From positions 496,001-560,000 of the forward strand of contig CAWHBY010000004.1 in assembly GCA_963827855.1 (NCBI GenBank): a DNA stretch of 64,000 bases, given 5' to 3'. This document shows positions 51,850 to 61,164 of this stretch, in pieces. The notes below the pieces were generated by a model. That model made no database searches. It was not told where the DNA came from and was given only the letters and a program-made list of their open reading frames with translations. The number at the start of each line of letters is the position of its first letter. Position 1 is the stretch's first letter. The position numbers and the translations under genes were made by a program. The stretch comes from DTPU01 sp963827855 (GTDB lineage Bacteria > Planctomycetota > Phycisphaerae > Sedimentisphaerales > Anaerobacaceae).

Positions 51850-53777
51850 CTTCGTGACAGCTCGATCAGGCCGGGCACGTCCAGGATCAGGCTGACCCGG
51901 CCGTCCCCCATGATGGCGCCGCCGGCCACGCCCCGGACGCTGCCGAGGCCGTCGCCGAGGTTCTTGATGACCACCTGCTGCTGACCGAGCAGTTCGTCCA
52001 CCAACACGCAGCACCTCTGGGTATCCGCCTCCACGATCATCAGGAGGCCCTGAGTCGGCTCCGGGCACTGGGGCTTTACGCCGAAGAGCCGGTACAACGG
52101 CAACAAAGGCAGCAACTCTCCGCGGACGCGGACGACCTGGCTGCGGCTCTGCACGGACGAGACCTGGTCCGCAGTGGGTCTGAAGCTGTTGATGATCGAG
52201 TTGATGGGGATGATATACCGTTCGGGTCCCACGGTGACGATCTGTCCATCGATGATGGCCAGGGTCAGGGGCAGCCGGATGGTGAAGGTCGTGCCGCGGC
52301 CGGGCCTGCTGGAAATGTCCACCTTGCCCTGGAGTTCCTCGACGCTCTTCTTGACCACGTCCATGCCCACGCCGCGTCCCGAGATGTCCGTGACCTTCTG
52401 GGCGGTGGACAGGCCCGCGTGGAAGATCAGGCGGTAGGCCTCTTCGTCGCTGATCTCCTGCCCTTTCTGCAAGAGCCCCTGCTCCACGGCCTTCTGAATG
52501 ATGCGATCCTTGTCCAGGCCTTTGCCGTCATCCTCAATCTCGATGATCACGTTTCCGGCCTTGTGGAAGGCCCGCAGCTCGACGCGGCCCGCGGGGTCCT
52601 TGCCGCTCTTGCGGCGATCATCCGGCGATTCGATCCCATGGTCCACGGAATTGCGGATCATGTGGACCAGCGGATCTGCGATCTTGTCGACGACGGTGCG
52701 GTCGAGCTCGGTCTCTTCGCCCTGCGTGATGAACTGGATGTCCTTGCCGGATTTGTGGGCCAGGTCGCGGACCAGGCGGGCCATGCGGTGGAACACGCCC
52801 TGGATCGGCACCATGCGCATGGACATGGACAGCTCCTGGATCTCCCGCACGATCTTGGTCAGGTGAGAGACCTTGGTTCCCAAGAGGTGTTCGCCGTTGA
52901 GCCGCTCCTTGACCTCCTCGGCCACCATCAGGTTGGCGACCACCAACTCTCCCGCCATATCGATGAGGCTGTCGAGCCTTGCGGTACTCACCTTGATCTT
53001 GTCGTCGACCACGGGCGCCTTGGCCGGGCCCAACTGGACCTTGCCGCTGGGCTCAGCCGGCGCCGGCACCGGGGCCGGCTGGATGATCTCGTCCAGCTTG
53101 CGGTCCTTCTCGACGCTGGGCAGGGAGACCTGGGGTTCGGCCGGCTTGGCGCTGCCGCCTTCCACCAGGCCCTTGAGCCGCTTCAGCAAGTCGGCCAAGC
53201 CTGGCGGCGTCAGGATCGGCTGGCCCGCCATGGTGCACTCCCTAAGCCGCGTGATCATCTTCTTCATGTTGTCCATGGACTCGAAGACCGCGTCCATGGA
53301 TTCACCCTGGAGCACCAGCTTGCCCTTTCGCACCATGTCCAGGAGGTTCTCCGCGGAGTGGGCGAGGGAACCGATATCCTGGAGGTTGAGAAATCCCGCC
53401 ATCCCCTTGATGGTGTGGAATCCGCGGAAGATCCGATTGATCACCTCCTGGTCGCCAGGCCCTTTCTCGAGTTCGAGCAGGCCTGCCTCGACGGTGTCCA
53501 CGTGTTCCCTGGCCTCGGCCACGAAATCGAGCACCATGGGCACGTCTTCCTGCGGAACGACCTTGCTCGGGATTGGGGCCAGTGCGGCAGGCGCGGGCGT
53601 GTCGCCAGCCTGGGCCTGCAAAACCCCTGCCGGGTCTATTTTGGCGATCATCTCATGCACCTCTTCAGCCACCTTGGACACAGTCTGGAGATGCTCGGCG
53701 GTATCTCTGTCCTGGCCTTGGAGGACTGCCTCAAGCCTCTGCTGCGTCAGCTCATTCTGTTTGGACTTGCTTGCCAT
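51846..53777 (-). CDS. cheA: Chemotaxis histidine kinase CheA
   Basis: 643 residues. The Hpt (P1) domain is not at the extreme N-terminus but at about residues 80-190, with phospho-His in FRGFHTIKGMAGFLN. Then dimerisation (KVSTARLDSLIDMAGELVVA), the ATPase domain (VHMIRNSVDHGIESPDDR, EIEDDGKGLD, SGRGVGMDVVKKSVEEL) and a C-terminal CheW-like P5 domain. It phosphorylates CheY and CheB. No separate cheW or receptor gene is in the window. The stop codon is supplied by an adjoining repeat. Confidence 0.95.
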   Translation of the reverse strand: MASKSKQNELTQQRLEAVLQGQDRDTAEHLQTVSKVAEEVHEMIAKIDPAGVLQAQAGDTPAPAALAPIPSKVVPQEDVPMVLDFVAEAREHVDTVEAGLLELEKGPGDQEVINRIFRGFHTIKGMAGFLNLQDIGSLAHSAENLLDMVRKGKLVLQGESMDAVFESMDNMKKMITRLRECTMAGQPILTPPGLADLLKRLKGLVEGGSAKPAEPQVSLPSVEKDRKLDEIIQPAPVPAPAEPSGKVQLGPAKAPVVDDKIKVSTARLDSLIDMAGELVVANLMVAEEVKERLNGEHLLGTKVSHLTKIVREIQELSMSMRMVPIQGVFHRMARLVRDLAHKSGKDIQFITQGEETELDRTVVDKIADPLVHMIRNSVDHGIESPDDRRKSGKDPAGRVELRAFHKAGNVIIEIEDDGKGLDKDRIIQKAVEQGLLQKGQEISDEEAYRLIFHAGLSTAQKVTDISGRGVGMDVVKKSVEELQGKVDISSRPGRGTTFTIRLPLTLAIIDGQIVTVGPERYIIPINSIINSFRPTADQVSSVQSRSQVVRVRGELLPLLPLYRLFGVKPQCPEPTQGLLMIVEADTQRCCVLVDELLGQQQVVIKNLGDGLGSVRGVAGGAIMGDGRVSLILDVPGLIELSRS

Positions 53778-53845
53778 AGCGTTATCCTAGGTTGGCTGGC
53801 CACCTGCCGGCGAGACTCTCGCGTGGCGGCAGTTTGGCCATCCGT

Positions 53846-54247
53846 TTAGCTCGGGATCGGGACCCCCAATTGCTCCATGGCCTCGATGAGCTTGGCCCTT
53901 TTGACGGGCTTCACCACGTAGGCCTCACATCCCTCCCGGAAGGCGCGAAAGACGTTGCCCGAGTCCTTGAGGGCGGTGGTCATGATCACCTTGACTCCAT
54001 CGAGCCCCATCACTCCGCGATCCGCTTCGATCTGGCGGATGGTCCGCAGGGTCTCGTGGCCATCCATCTCGGGCATCATGATGTCCAGGCAGACCAGGTC
54101 ATAGGGCTCCTGCTCCTCATGGGCCTCCTGGAAGGCCTCCACAGCCTCGCGACCGTTGATTGCGACCATGCACTGGCCGTACTCGGACAACAGGATCTGC
54201 AGCAGCCGTCGGGCGGCAAAGTCATCTTCAGCTACCAGGAATTTCAT
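53846..54247 (-). CDS. Single-domain response regulator
   Basis: 133 residues, receiver fold: KFLVAEDDFAARRLLQILL, phospho-Asp in YDLVCLDIMMPEMDGHE, MTTALKDSG and the conserved Lys in YVVKPVKRAKL. It has no output domain. Located between the hybrid kinase and cheA, with 33 nt to the hybrid kinase stop; it may relay phosphate between them. Confidence 0.9.
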   Translation of the reverse strand: MKFLVAEDDFAARRLLQILLSEYGQCMVAINGREAVEAFQEAHEEQEPYDLVCLDIMMPEMDGHETLRTIRQIEADRGVMGLDGVKVIMTTALKDSGNVFRAFREGCEAYVVKPVKRAKLIEAMEQLGVPIPS

Positions 54248-54280
54248 GGTTCCGATCTCCGTTTCTCTCCAAAACAGCGT

Positions 54281-56425
54281 TTAACCTCGGGTCACTCCGC
54301 AGCAGGCGACTTGGTCGAGCCAGTCCGGCTGCGACACAAAGGCCCTCACCCGGATCCACTGGCGATCGACGTCGCTCAGGCCGACGGCGAAGGCGCCGAC
54401 CCGTCCCTCTTCGGCGGCCTTCTCCAGCCCCTGGGACGCCTCGGCCAGGGCCTTGGCCGCCACGGTCAGGGCCGAGCCTTTGAGCTTGTGGGTCCACCGG
54501 CGCAGGTCCTCTGCGTCGCGACGTCGGACCGCGTCACTTATTCTTTCGACGGTCTGCGGGGCCTCCTGAAGGAATGCGTCCATGATCTCATAAATGATCT
54601 CAGGCCGGTCATAGATCTCCTTCAATGTCACCCCATCGATGATGTCGGACTCGACAGCCGTTTCTTTGGGACCTTCCCCATCGGTCTTGTCCTGGGGCAG
54701 CAGCCGCTTGAGCATGGCCACGAGGTCCTTCATCTGGAAGGGCTTGGTCAGGTAATCATTGCAGCCGGCCTCCAGGCACCGCTGGCGATCGCCCTCCAGG
54801 GCATTGGCCGTCAGGGCCACGACGGGCAGTGACAGGCCCTTCTGCCGCATGGCGCGCGTCGCCTCGTAGCCGTCCATCTGCGGCATCTGGATGTCCATGA
54901 GCACCAGGTCGAAAGGCTCCGCAAGGGCCTTTTCCACGGCCTGCCGGCCGTCCGGGGCGATGGCGACCTCGAATCCCAGCCGTTCCAGCCTCGTCCGAAC
55001 CAGGGCGGCGTTGGTCCTGCTGTCCTCGGCGACCAGGACGCGGCCGGTCAGGGGCCTTGCCGGACAACTGTCCCCCGTGGGCTGGCCGTGCGGGTGACCC
55101 TGGCACGCAGCCTGAGTCTGTGCCGGCTTCTGACCGGCCCCACCGGCGCCCTCTCTGCCGACCTGTACGTCGGCCGGGATCGTCAGCGTGAACGTCGATC
55201 CCCCGCCAGGCCGGCTGTCGAGCTCGATCCGGCCGCCGACCAGTCCGATCAGCTTCCTGCTCAAGGCCAGACCCAGACCCGCCCCACCGAACTTGCGGGT
55301 GCTCTTGCCGTCGATCTGGGTGAAGGGCTCAAAGAGCAGGCGTTGGGCCTCCGGCGGAATGCCCACGCCCGTGTCCTCCACGTCGAACCGCAGACGCCGC
55401 TGCTCGGTGCGGCTCTCCAGGGACACCCGGATGTGGACGTGTCCTGCGGCCGTGAATTTCACGGCGTTGTCCACGATGTTGATCAGGCACTGCCGCAGGA
55501 CGACGGGATCCGTGGAAAGGACCTCGGGCAAGCCCTCCTGGCGGCGGATCTCAAAGCCGAGCCCTTTTCGCTCGGCCTTGTGCCTGAAGACCTGATCAAG
55601 GGAGGTCAGAACCGCATCCAGACGGCACTCGCCGACGTGGACCTCGTACCGGTTCGCCTCCACCCGGGCGAGGTTGAGGATACTGTCCATGAGCGCGAGC
55701 AGGTCCTCGCTGCTGGTACGGAGGATCCGGAGGTATTCCTTCTGCTGTTCGGTGAGAGGCTCAGTGCCGAGCAGCTCCGAGAAGCCCATGATCGCATTCA
55801 TGGGCGTGCGGATCTCATGGCTCATGTTGGCCAGGAAGTGACTCTTGGCCTGGCAGGCCATGGCCGCCTCCTGCGCCAGGAGAGTGGTCTCTTCCAGGGC
55901 GGTTTCCAGTTCGATGTTGAGCTGCTCCAACTGCCGGTTGGAGGCCTCGGCCTTCTCCTTGGCCTGGTGCAAGGCCTCGTCTGCGGCCCTGCGCTTGGTG
56001 AGGTTCACGATGCTCTCGACGAGGTATCGCCGTCCGTTTTGGGAGAGGGACATCACGCTCTTGAACACAGGGAGGGTCCGGCCGTCTGCGGTCCACAGCG
56101 TGAATTCGGATCGCTCCACGCCCTGCCCCAGCCCGGAGAGGGGACACTGGCTCGCATCGACTGGACAGATGAAGCCGTGGCAGGTCCGCCCAACGATCTG
56201 CGCTGCGGGCAGGCCGATCATCTCCGCGGCCGCAGGATTGAGGTCCATGATCGTGTGAGTATCCGCGTCCACAATGAGGATGCCGGTGGGAACCGCGGCC
56301 AGCACGGCCTTGAGCCGGGCGTCGTTGCCGACGACGACGGCCTCCGCACCCGCCGAATCGTCTTCGACGATCAAGGTCTTCAAGGGTCTGTCTGTATCCA
56401 CGCTCATGGGTTTTTCGGGAGTCAT
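54281..56425 (-). CDS. PAS hybrid sensor kinase with receiver and Hpt domains
   Basis: 714 residues, apparently soluble. Order: PAS at about residues 35-150 (LKAVLAAVPTGILIVDADTH), coiled linker, HisKA (FLANMSHEIRTPMNAIMGFSELL), HATPase (CLINIVDNAVKFTAAG, DVEDTGVGIPPE, GGAGLGLALSRKL), receiver (VLVAEDSRTNAALV, DLVLMDIQMPQMDGYEA) and Hpt (LRRWTHKLKGSALTVAA). A complete phosphorelay in one chain. It heads the chemosensory operon. The start is either 56425 or the internal Met at 56407. Confidence 0.93.
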   Translation of the reverse strand: MTPEKPMSVDTDRPLKTLIVEDDSAGAEAVVVGNDARLKAVLAAVPTGILIVDADTHTIMDLNPAAAEMIGLPAAQIVGRTCHGFICPVDASQCPLSGLGQGVERSEFTLWTADGRTLPVFKSVMSLSQNGRRYLVESIVNLTKRRAADEALHQAKEKAEASNRQLEQLNIELETALEETTLLAQEAAMACQAKSHFLANMSHEIRTPMNAIMGFSELLGTEPLTEQQKEYLRILRTSSEDLLALMDSILNLARVEANRYEVHVGECRLDAVLTSLDQVFRHKAERKGLGFEIRRQEGLPEVLSTDPVVLRQCLINIVDNAVKFTAAGHVHIRVSLESRTEQRRLRFDVEDTGVGIPPEAQRLLFEPFTQIDGKSTRKFGGAGLGLALSRKLIGLVGGRIELDSRPGGGSTFTLTIPADVQVGREGAGGAGQKPAQTQAACQGHPHGQPTGDSCPARPLTGRVLVAEDSRTNAALVRTRLERLGFEVAIAPDGRQAVEKALAEPFDLVLMDIQMPQMDGYEATRAMRQKGLSLPVVALTANALEGDRQRCLEAGCNDYLTKPFQMKDLVAMLKRLLPQDKTDGEGPKETAVESDIIDGVTLKEIYDRPEIIYEIMDAFLQEAPQTVERISDAVRRRDAEDLRRWTHKLKGSALTVAAKALAEASQGLEKAAEEGRVGAFAVGLSDVDRQWIRVRAFVSQPDWLDQVACCGVTRG

Positions 56426-56791
56426 CAGAATGCCATCTCCAGCCGTACGCCAGCCACCACTGCTAGGTCCGCATGTCCCCTTCTTCCGCCAGATGGCCCA
56501 TAAATACCCTGTCCCTGCCGCGTGGGCCTTGTTCTCCAGGATGAGAGCCCACCCTTACGGGCATCTGCCGTAACCCCTCGGGTAGTAAACGCTTCGGCCA
56601 CCCATCCCGACGACTTTCGAGGATTATTCTAAGCAAATGCCTCAGCATGGAGATGTCCCTGTCCCCTTGTGCCACGGGCTGGCCTTCAGTAGAATCAGGA
56701 AGACAGAGGTGTCAGTGGTTGTCTGTGGCAGATCTGGCGGGTTTGACCAGGGCCGGCGCAATGCACACGCGGCTGGCCTGAGAGGCGACGG
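56426..56791. other. Divergent intergenic region of two sensor kinase genes
   Basis: About 365 bp. It includes a plus-strand promoter candidate at 56667-56695 and a G/C-rich stretch around 56555-56610 with no recognised RNA motif. No gene seen. Confidence 0.4.
56667..56695 (+). promoter_or_regulatory. Sigma-70-like promoter candidate
   Basis: TTGTGC (56667-56672), a 17-nt spacer and TAGAAT (56690-56695), about 97 nt ahead of the kinase start. The -35 match is weak. Confidence 0.3.
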
Positions 56792-58402
56792 ATGCAGGGA
56801 CGCAGCGTCTCCCACATGGATGGGGTTCGTCAGGCAGAAAGGCGGCGGCGGAAGGAAGCCGCGGTGCTGAAGCCGCAGTCTGGCCTTGAGGAATCCATGC
56901 AGGCGAGGCGCCCCACGACGCAGGATGTCGGCCAGAGCAACGGCGTAGTGGACCTCCTGAGGGACAGTGAACACCAGTACCGCACGTTGGCAGAGAACCT
57001 CCCGGACATTGTCGCGCGGTTCGATGCCCACGGCCGGATACTCTGTGTCAGTCCGTCGGTCACGCGGTACACTCCCCTGCCTGCCGAGGCCTTTGTGGGC
57101 AGGACGTGCAGGGACCTCGACCAGCCCGAACCTCTGTGCGTGTTCTGGGAGAACGCCATTGCCCGCGCCGTGGAATCCGGTCTGCCGCAGGAGACTGAGT
57201 TCAGGTTCACGGTTGGAGACCGTGAACTCCTCTTCAACTGGCGTCTCATTCCGGAGTTCGATGAGAAGGGGCGGTGCGAGAGCGTGCTGACCTTGGCCCG
57301 GGACATCACCGAACACCGGCGTACGGAACGGAACTACCGCCTTCTCTTTGAGCAGATGCTTAATGGCTTTGCCCTGCACGAGATCATCCTCGATGTCTCC
57401 GGTAGGCCCGTGGATTACCGGTTCCTGTCCGTCAATCCGGCCTTCGAGCAGATGACGGGCCTAAAGGCCGGCGACATCGTGGGCAGGACGGCCCGCGAGG
57501 TGCTGCCGGATATCGAGGAGTCCTGGATCGAGACCTACGGAAAGGTGGCGATCTCAGGCCGATCCGTCCGGTTCACCCAGTATGCCGCCCCCCTGGGCAA
57601 GTACTTCGAGGTCCTGGCCTTCCAGGTTGAGCCGGGACAGTTCGTTACGGTCTTCGATGATGTCACGGCCCGCAGACAGGCTGGTCAGAGCCTCATGGAG
57701 CACCGGAGGCGGCTGCGAACCCTGGCGGCCAGGCTGGCCATGACCGAGGAACGGGAGAGGCGGTCCCTGGCCGAACGGCTGCACGACGACGTTGGCCAGA
57801 ATCTGGTCTTCTGCAAGATGAAGCTTCAGATGATCGGCAAGAACGTCAGCGACCCGTCCGACGTTGAAGACCTGGCCCAGGTATGCGCAGCCCTGGATGG
57901 CCTCATGACCGCCACACGGGCCATGACCTTCGAGCTGTACTGCCCTGTTCTCAAGGTTCTGGGATTCGAGGCTGCGGTTTCGTCTCTGTTGAAGGATGAG
58001 GTCGAGGTCAAGCATGCCATCCGGACCGAGTTCCATGACGACGGCCAGGCCAAGCCGCTGGGCGACAACCTCAAGGCCATCATGTTCCGAAGCGTCCGGG
58101 AGTTGGTGGCCAATGCCGTCAAGCACAGTCACGCCGGCCTGATCCGTGTGGCCATTCTTCGTGAGCGGGAAACCCTCTGCGTGCGGGTGGAGGATGATGG
58201 CGTCGGACTGGTCCCGTCCGAGGCCGTATCTCCTATGGCCAAGGGCTTTGGCCTGTTCAGCGTTCAGGAGCGTTTGGCAGAACTGGGCGGATCGCTCGAC
58301 CTGGACAGCGCCCCGGGCTGCGGCTGCAGGGCGACCCTCCGCGTACCCCTCGAGGTGAACGGCTCTGACGGCCCCTTAGGACCCCTAGACCTTGGCCGGT
58401 GA
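56792..58402 (+). CDS. PAS-PAS sensor histidine kinase, NarX/HisKA_3 type
   Basis: 536 residues, no membrane helix. Two PAS domains (EHQYRTLAENLPDIVARFD at about residue 61; RNYRLLFEQMLNGFALHEI at about residue 180). The HisKA_3 dimerisation site is RSLAERLHDDVGQNLVFCKM, and the HATPase domain has VRELVANAVKHSHAG and EDDGVGL. Kinases of this class phosphorylate NarL/LuxR regulators, and one is encoded convergently at 58385 with an 18-nt 3' overlap. That is the probable cognate pair. Confidence 0.9.
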   Translation: MQGRSVSHMDGVRQAERRRRKEAAVLKPQSGLEESMQARRPTTQDVGQSNGVVDLLRDSEHQYRTLAENLPDIVARFDAHGRILCVSPSVTRYTPLPAEAFVGRTCRDLDQPEPLCVFWENAIARAVESGLPQETEFRFTVGDRELLFNWRLIPEFDEKGRCESVLTLARDITEHRRTERNYRLLFEQMLNGFALHEIILDVSGRPVDYRFLSVNPAFEQMTGLKAGDIVGRTAREVLPDIEESWIETYGKVAISGRSVRFTQYAAPLGKYFEVLAFQVEPGQFVTVFDDVTARRQAGQSLMEHRRRLRTLAARLAMTEERERRSLAERLHDDVGQNLVFCKMKLQMIGKNVSDPSDVEDLAQVCAALDGLMTATRAMTFELYCPVLKVLGFEAAVSSLLKDEVEVKHAIRTEFHDDGQAKPLGDNLKAIMFRSVRELVANAVKHSHAGLIRVAILRERETLCVRVEDDGVGLVPSEAVSPMAKGFGLFSVQERLAELGGSLDLDSAPGCGCRATLRVPLEVNGSDGPLGPLDLGR

Positions 58403-59047
58403 CGGCGAAGGAGGTGCGTCCTCGGAGACGAGGCCGTGGTCCACTGCATAGCGAACCAGGGCCGCGATGCTGTCGAGGCCCAGCTTCGCCATGATGCGTC
58501 TCCTCCGGCCTTCAACGGTCTTGATGCTCAGTCGCTGCGTTTCCGCGATCTCCCGGGCGGTCTTTCCCTCTGCCAACTGCCTGATCAACTGCTGGTCCGG
58601 CAGGTCCAGGCCCCCGGCACCCGAGGCCTGTTCCTGCCGGGCCAGGACGATCGTCGCCACCTGCGGACAAAGGTAGCACTCGCCGTTGACCACGACCCTG
58701 ATGGCACGCACCAAGTCACTGAAGGCGGTGTCCTTGAGCAGATAGCCCGAGGCCCCGGCCTTGAGCATGTCCATGACGAATTCGGGCCGATCGTAGGCGG
58801 ACAGGGCCACGATCCTCACGCCGGGGCAAACCTCACGGATCAGGGCAGTGGCCTCGATGCCGCTCATCAAGGGCATGGCGACGTCCATGATCACCACGTC
58901 GGGCTGGAGTTCCTCGGCCATGCGGACTGCACTGGTGCCATTCTCCGCCTCCCCCACTATCTCCATGTCCGGCTCCGAGGCGATGAGACTGCGAAGCCCT
59001 TCTCTCACGATCCGATGGTCTTCCGCTACAAGCAGCTTGATGCTCAT
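58385..59047 (-). CDS. NarL/FixJ-type response regulator
   Basis: 220 residues. Receiver: KLLVAEDHRIVREGLRSLI, phospho-Asp in DVVIMDVAMPLMSGIEA, and LLKDTAFSDLV. The LuxR-type helix-turn-helix is at the C-terminus (IRQLAEGKTAREIAETQRLS, then IKTVEGRRRRIMAKLG). DNA-binding transcription regulator, probable partner of the kinase at 56792. ATG 59047 was chosen over 59125 because it matches the family start. Confidence 0.93.
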   Translation of the reverse strand: MSIKLLVAEDHRIVREGLRSLIASEPDMEIVGEAENGTSAVRMAEELQPDVVIMDVAMPLMSGIEATALIREVCPGVRIVALSAYDRPEFVMDMLKAGASGYLLKDTAFSDLVRAIRVVVNGECYLCPQVATIVLARQEQASGAGGLDLPDQQLIRQLAEGKTAREIAETQRLSIKTVEGRRRRIMAKLGLDSIAALVRYAVDHGLVSEDAPPSPSPAKV

Positions 59048-59222
59048 ACGCGACTCCCGCAGCATACCCGCAATCCAGTCGTCTCTCACGACGTCATTCA
59101 GGGGACCCAAGAGGCCGCCGACCATTATCCGTATGGATCCCAGATTGACCGGAATTGTACACTCCCAAGCGAGTTCGTCTATACAGAATGTCGTGGTCTC
59201 TGCGGAAAATCCTTGTGCTTAC

Positions 59223-59250
59223 TTGCAGACCTGCCGGGTTCGGGTAGAAT
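59223..59250 (+). promoter_or_regulatory. Sigma-70-like promoter candidate
   Basis: TTGCAG (59223-59228), a 16-nt spacer and TAGAAT (59245-59250), about 90 nt before the kinase start at 59340. Same architecture as the site at 13724. Confidence 0.4.
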
Positions 59251-59339
59251 CAGCGGGCATGGAGCGGTTGCCGGGTCGGCGGCTGCGCCTTTGGATGCGC
59301 TTCTGACGACCAAAGGTATGAGAGTCAGAGGACGGAGCC

Positions 59340-61164
59340 ATGGCAGAGCCTATTCCCTCTGAGACGGAATTTCTTCGCTGCGCCGAGTCTGAGTGTGATG
59401 TCCTTGCCCGAAGCGAGTCTTGCTGCACCGCACCGGGCAGCGCCGAGCACCTGATCCACCGCGTCCTGACCGCCATACAAGGGGCCGCAGAGATCCGGAC
59501 ACTGCTGCAAGAGGCGGTGGCAGCGATCAAGGCCTTCACGGGGTGCCAGGCTGTGGGCATACGGCTCTTGGATGACGACGGCAACATCCCCTACCAGGCC
59601 TATGACGGATTCAGTGAGGCCTTCTACGCCAAGGAAAGTCCTCTGTCGGTCAAGACCGACAACTGCATGTGCATTGAGGTGGTCAAGGGTACGACCAACC
59701 CGGCCATGCCCTTCTTCACGGACGGCGGCTCTTTCTGGATGAACGGGACCAGCCGGTTTCTGGCCACCGTTTCCGAGCAGGACAAGGGCCAGACCCGCAA
59801 TGAGTGCAACCGGGTGGGCTACGAGTCGGTGGCCCTGATCCCGATCCGCGACGACAGCCGCGTCCTTGGCCTGATCCACGTGGCGGACCCCCGCGAAGGG
59901 AGGGTCCCTTTGGCCACGGTCAGGGATCTCGAGCACGTGGCCCACGACCTGGGCAACGCGATCCGGCGGATGAGGGCGGAGCAGGCCCTGCGGGACAATG
60001 AGTCGCGGCTTTCTATGGCCCTGAACGTATGCAACGCAGGGATATGGGAATGGTATCTCGATCGGGATGAGGTCCACCTCGATGACCGGTTTCACGCGAT
60101 GTTGGGCTATGCGCCAGGGGAACTGCCAAATACGCTGCAGGAATGGCTGCCCTACCACCACCCAGGAGACGTACCGGTATGGATGTCCAAGGCTGAGTCC
60201 TATCTTCGCGGCGAGAGCCCCGTCTATGAGTGTGAACACCGTATTCGCAACAAGGCAGGGACGTGGAGCTGGGTCTTCACCAGAGGCAGGCTTGTCGATC
60301 CCTCTGACGCGGGGTCCGCGAAGAAGTTCGTGGGTATCGCGGTGGATGTCACTGAGCGTAGGCAGGCGGAGGCCGCACGCGAGGGCCTCGCCCTCGCTGT
60401 CGACCAGAAGAACCGTGAGATCGAGAGCCTGGTCTACGCGGCCTCTCACGACCTGCGTACACCCCTGCTCAACGTACAAGGTTTCAGCCGCCGGATCGAT
60501 ACCCTGTGCATGGAGCTTCAGGCCAAGTTGGCGGCCGTCGAGCCGGCCAGTGTCCGCGAGGCCCTATTGTCCCTCACGCGCGAGGAGATGCCCAAGGCCC
60601 TGCACTATATCCAGATCGGGGTCGAGAAGATGGGCCGCCTCATCGACGGCCTGTTGCGACTCTCTCGCCTCGGGCGGGCGGCTGCGAGTATGGAATGGAT
60701 CGATATGGACCGCGTCCTCAGCAACGTCGTTGCCGTACAGGCCTTTGCGTTCGAGTCCTGCGCACGCGGTGGTCACGATCGGACCCCTGCCGCCCTGCGT
60801 CGGTGACCCCATTGCGATCAACCAGGTCTTCTCCAACCTGCTCGACAACGCCCTGAAGTACCGCGACCCGGCCCGACCTTTGCGCGTATCGGTCTCCGGC
60901 GGAATGGACGGTGGCCGGGCCGTGTATTGCGTGGCGGACAATGGCGTGGGCATCGCCCGTGAGGAGCACGAGCGGATCTGGGAGATCTTCCACCGCGTGC
61001 AGCCCCGGGGTGCAGTGCCCGGTGAAGGGCTTGGCCTGAGCCTGGTGCGCCGCATAGTCGAGTGCCATGGGGGTGAAAGCTGGGTCGAGTCCGCGCCCGG
61101 CGAGGGCAGCCGGTTCCATATCGCTCTGCCGTGCCCGCCGGCCGGGCAAGGAGGTCAGCCTTGA
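59340..61164 (+). CDS. GAF-PAS sensor histidine kinase (one frameshift)
   Basis: Order: GAF-like domain at about residues 38-215 (IKAFTGCQAVGIRLLDDDGN, ALIPIRDDSRVLGLIHVADP), PAS at about 220-345 (LNVCNAGIWEWYLDRDEVHL) and HisKA (YAASHDLRTPLLNVQGFSRR). The first frame ends at TGA 60804, but the HATPase domain continues in the next frame: AVVTIGPLPPC, INQVFSNLLDNALKYRDP, GLGLSLVRRIVECHGG, stop at 61162. The shift lies near 60755-60770 and fits one extra base, or two missing bases. Whether it is a sequence error or real inactivation is open. Its end overlaps the next kinase. Confidence 0.82.
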
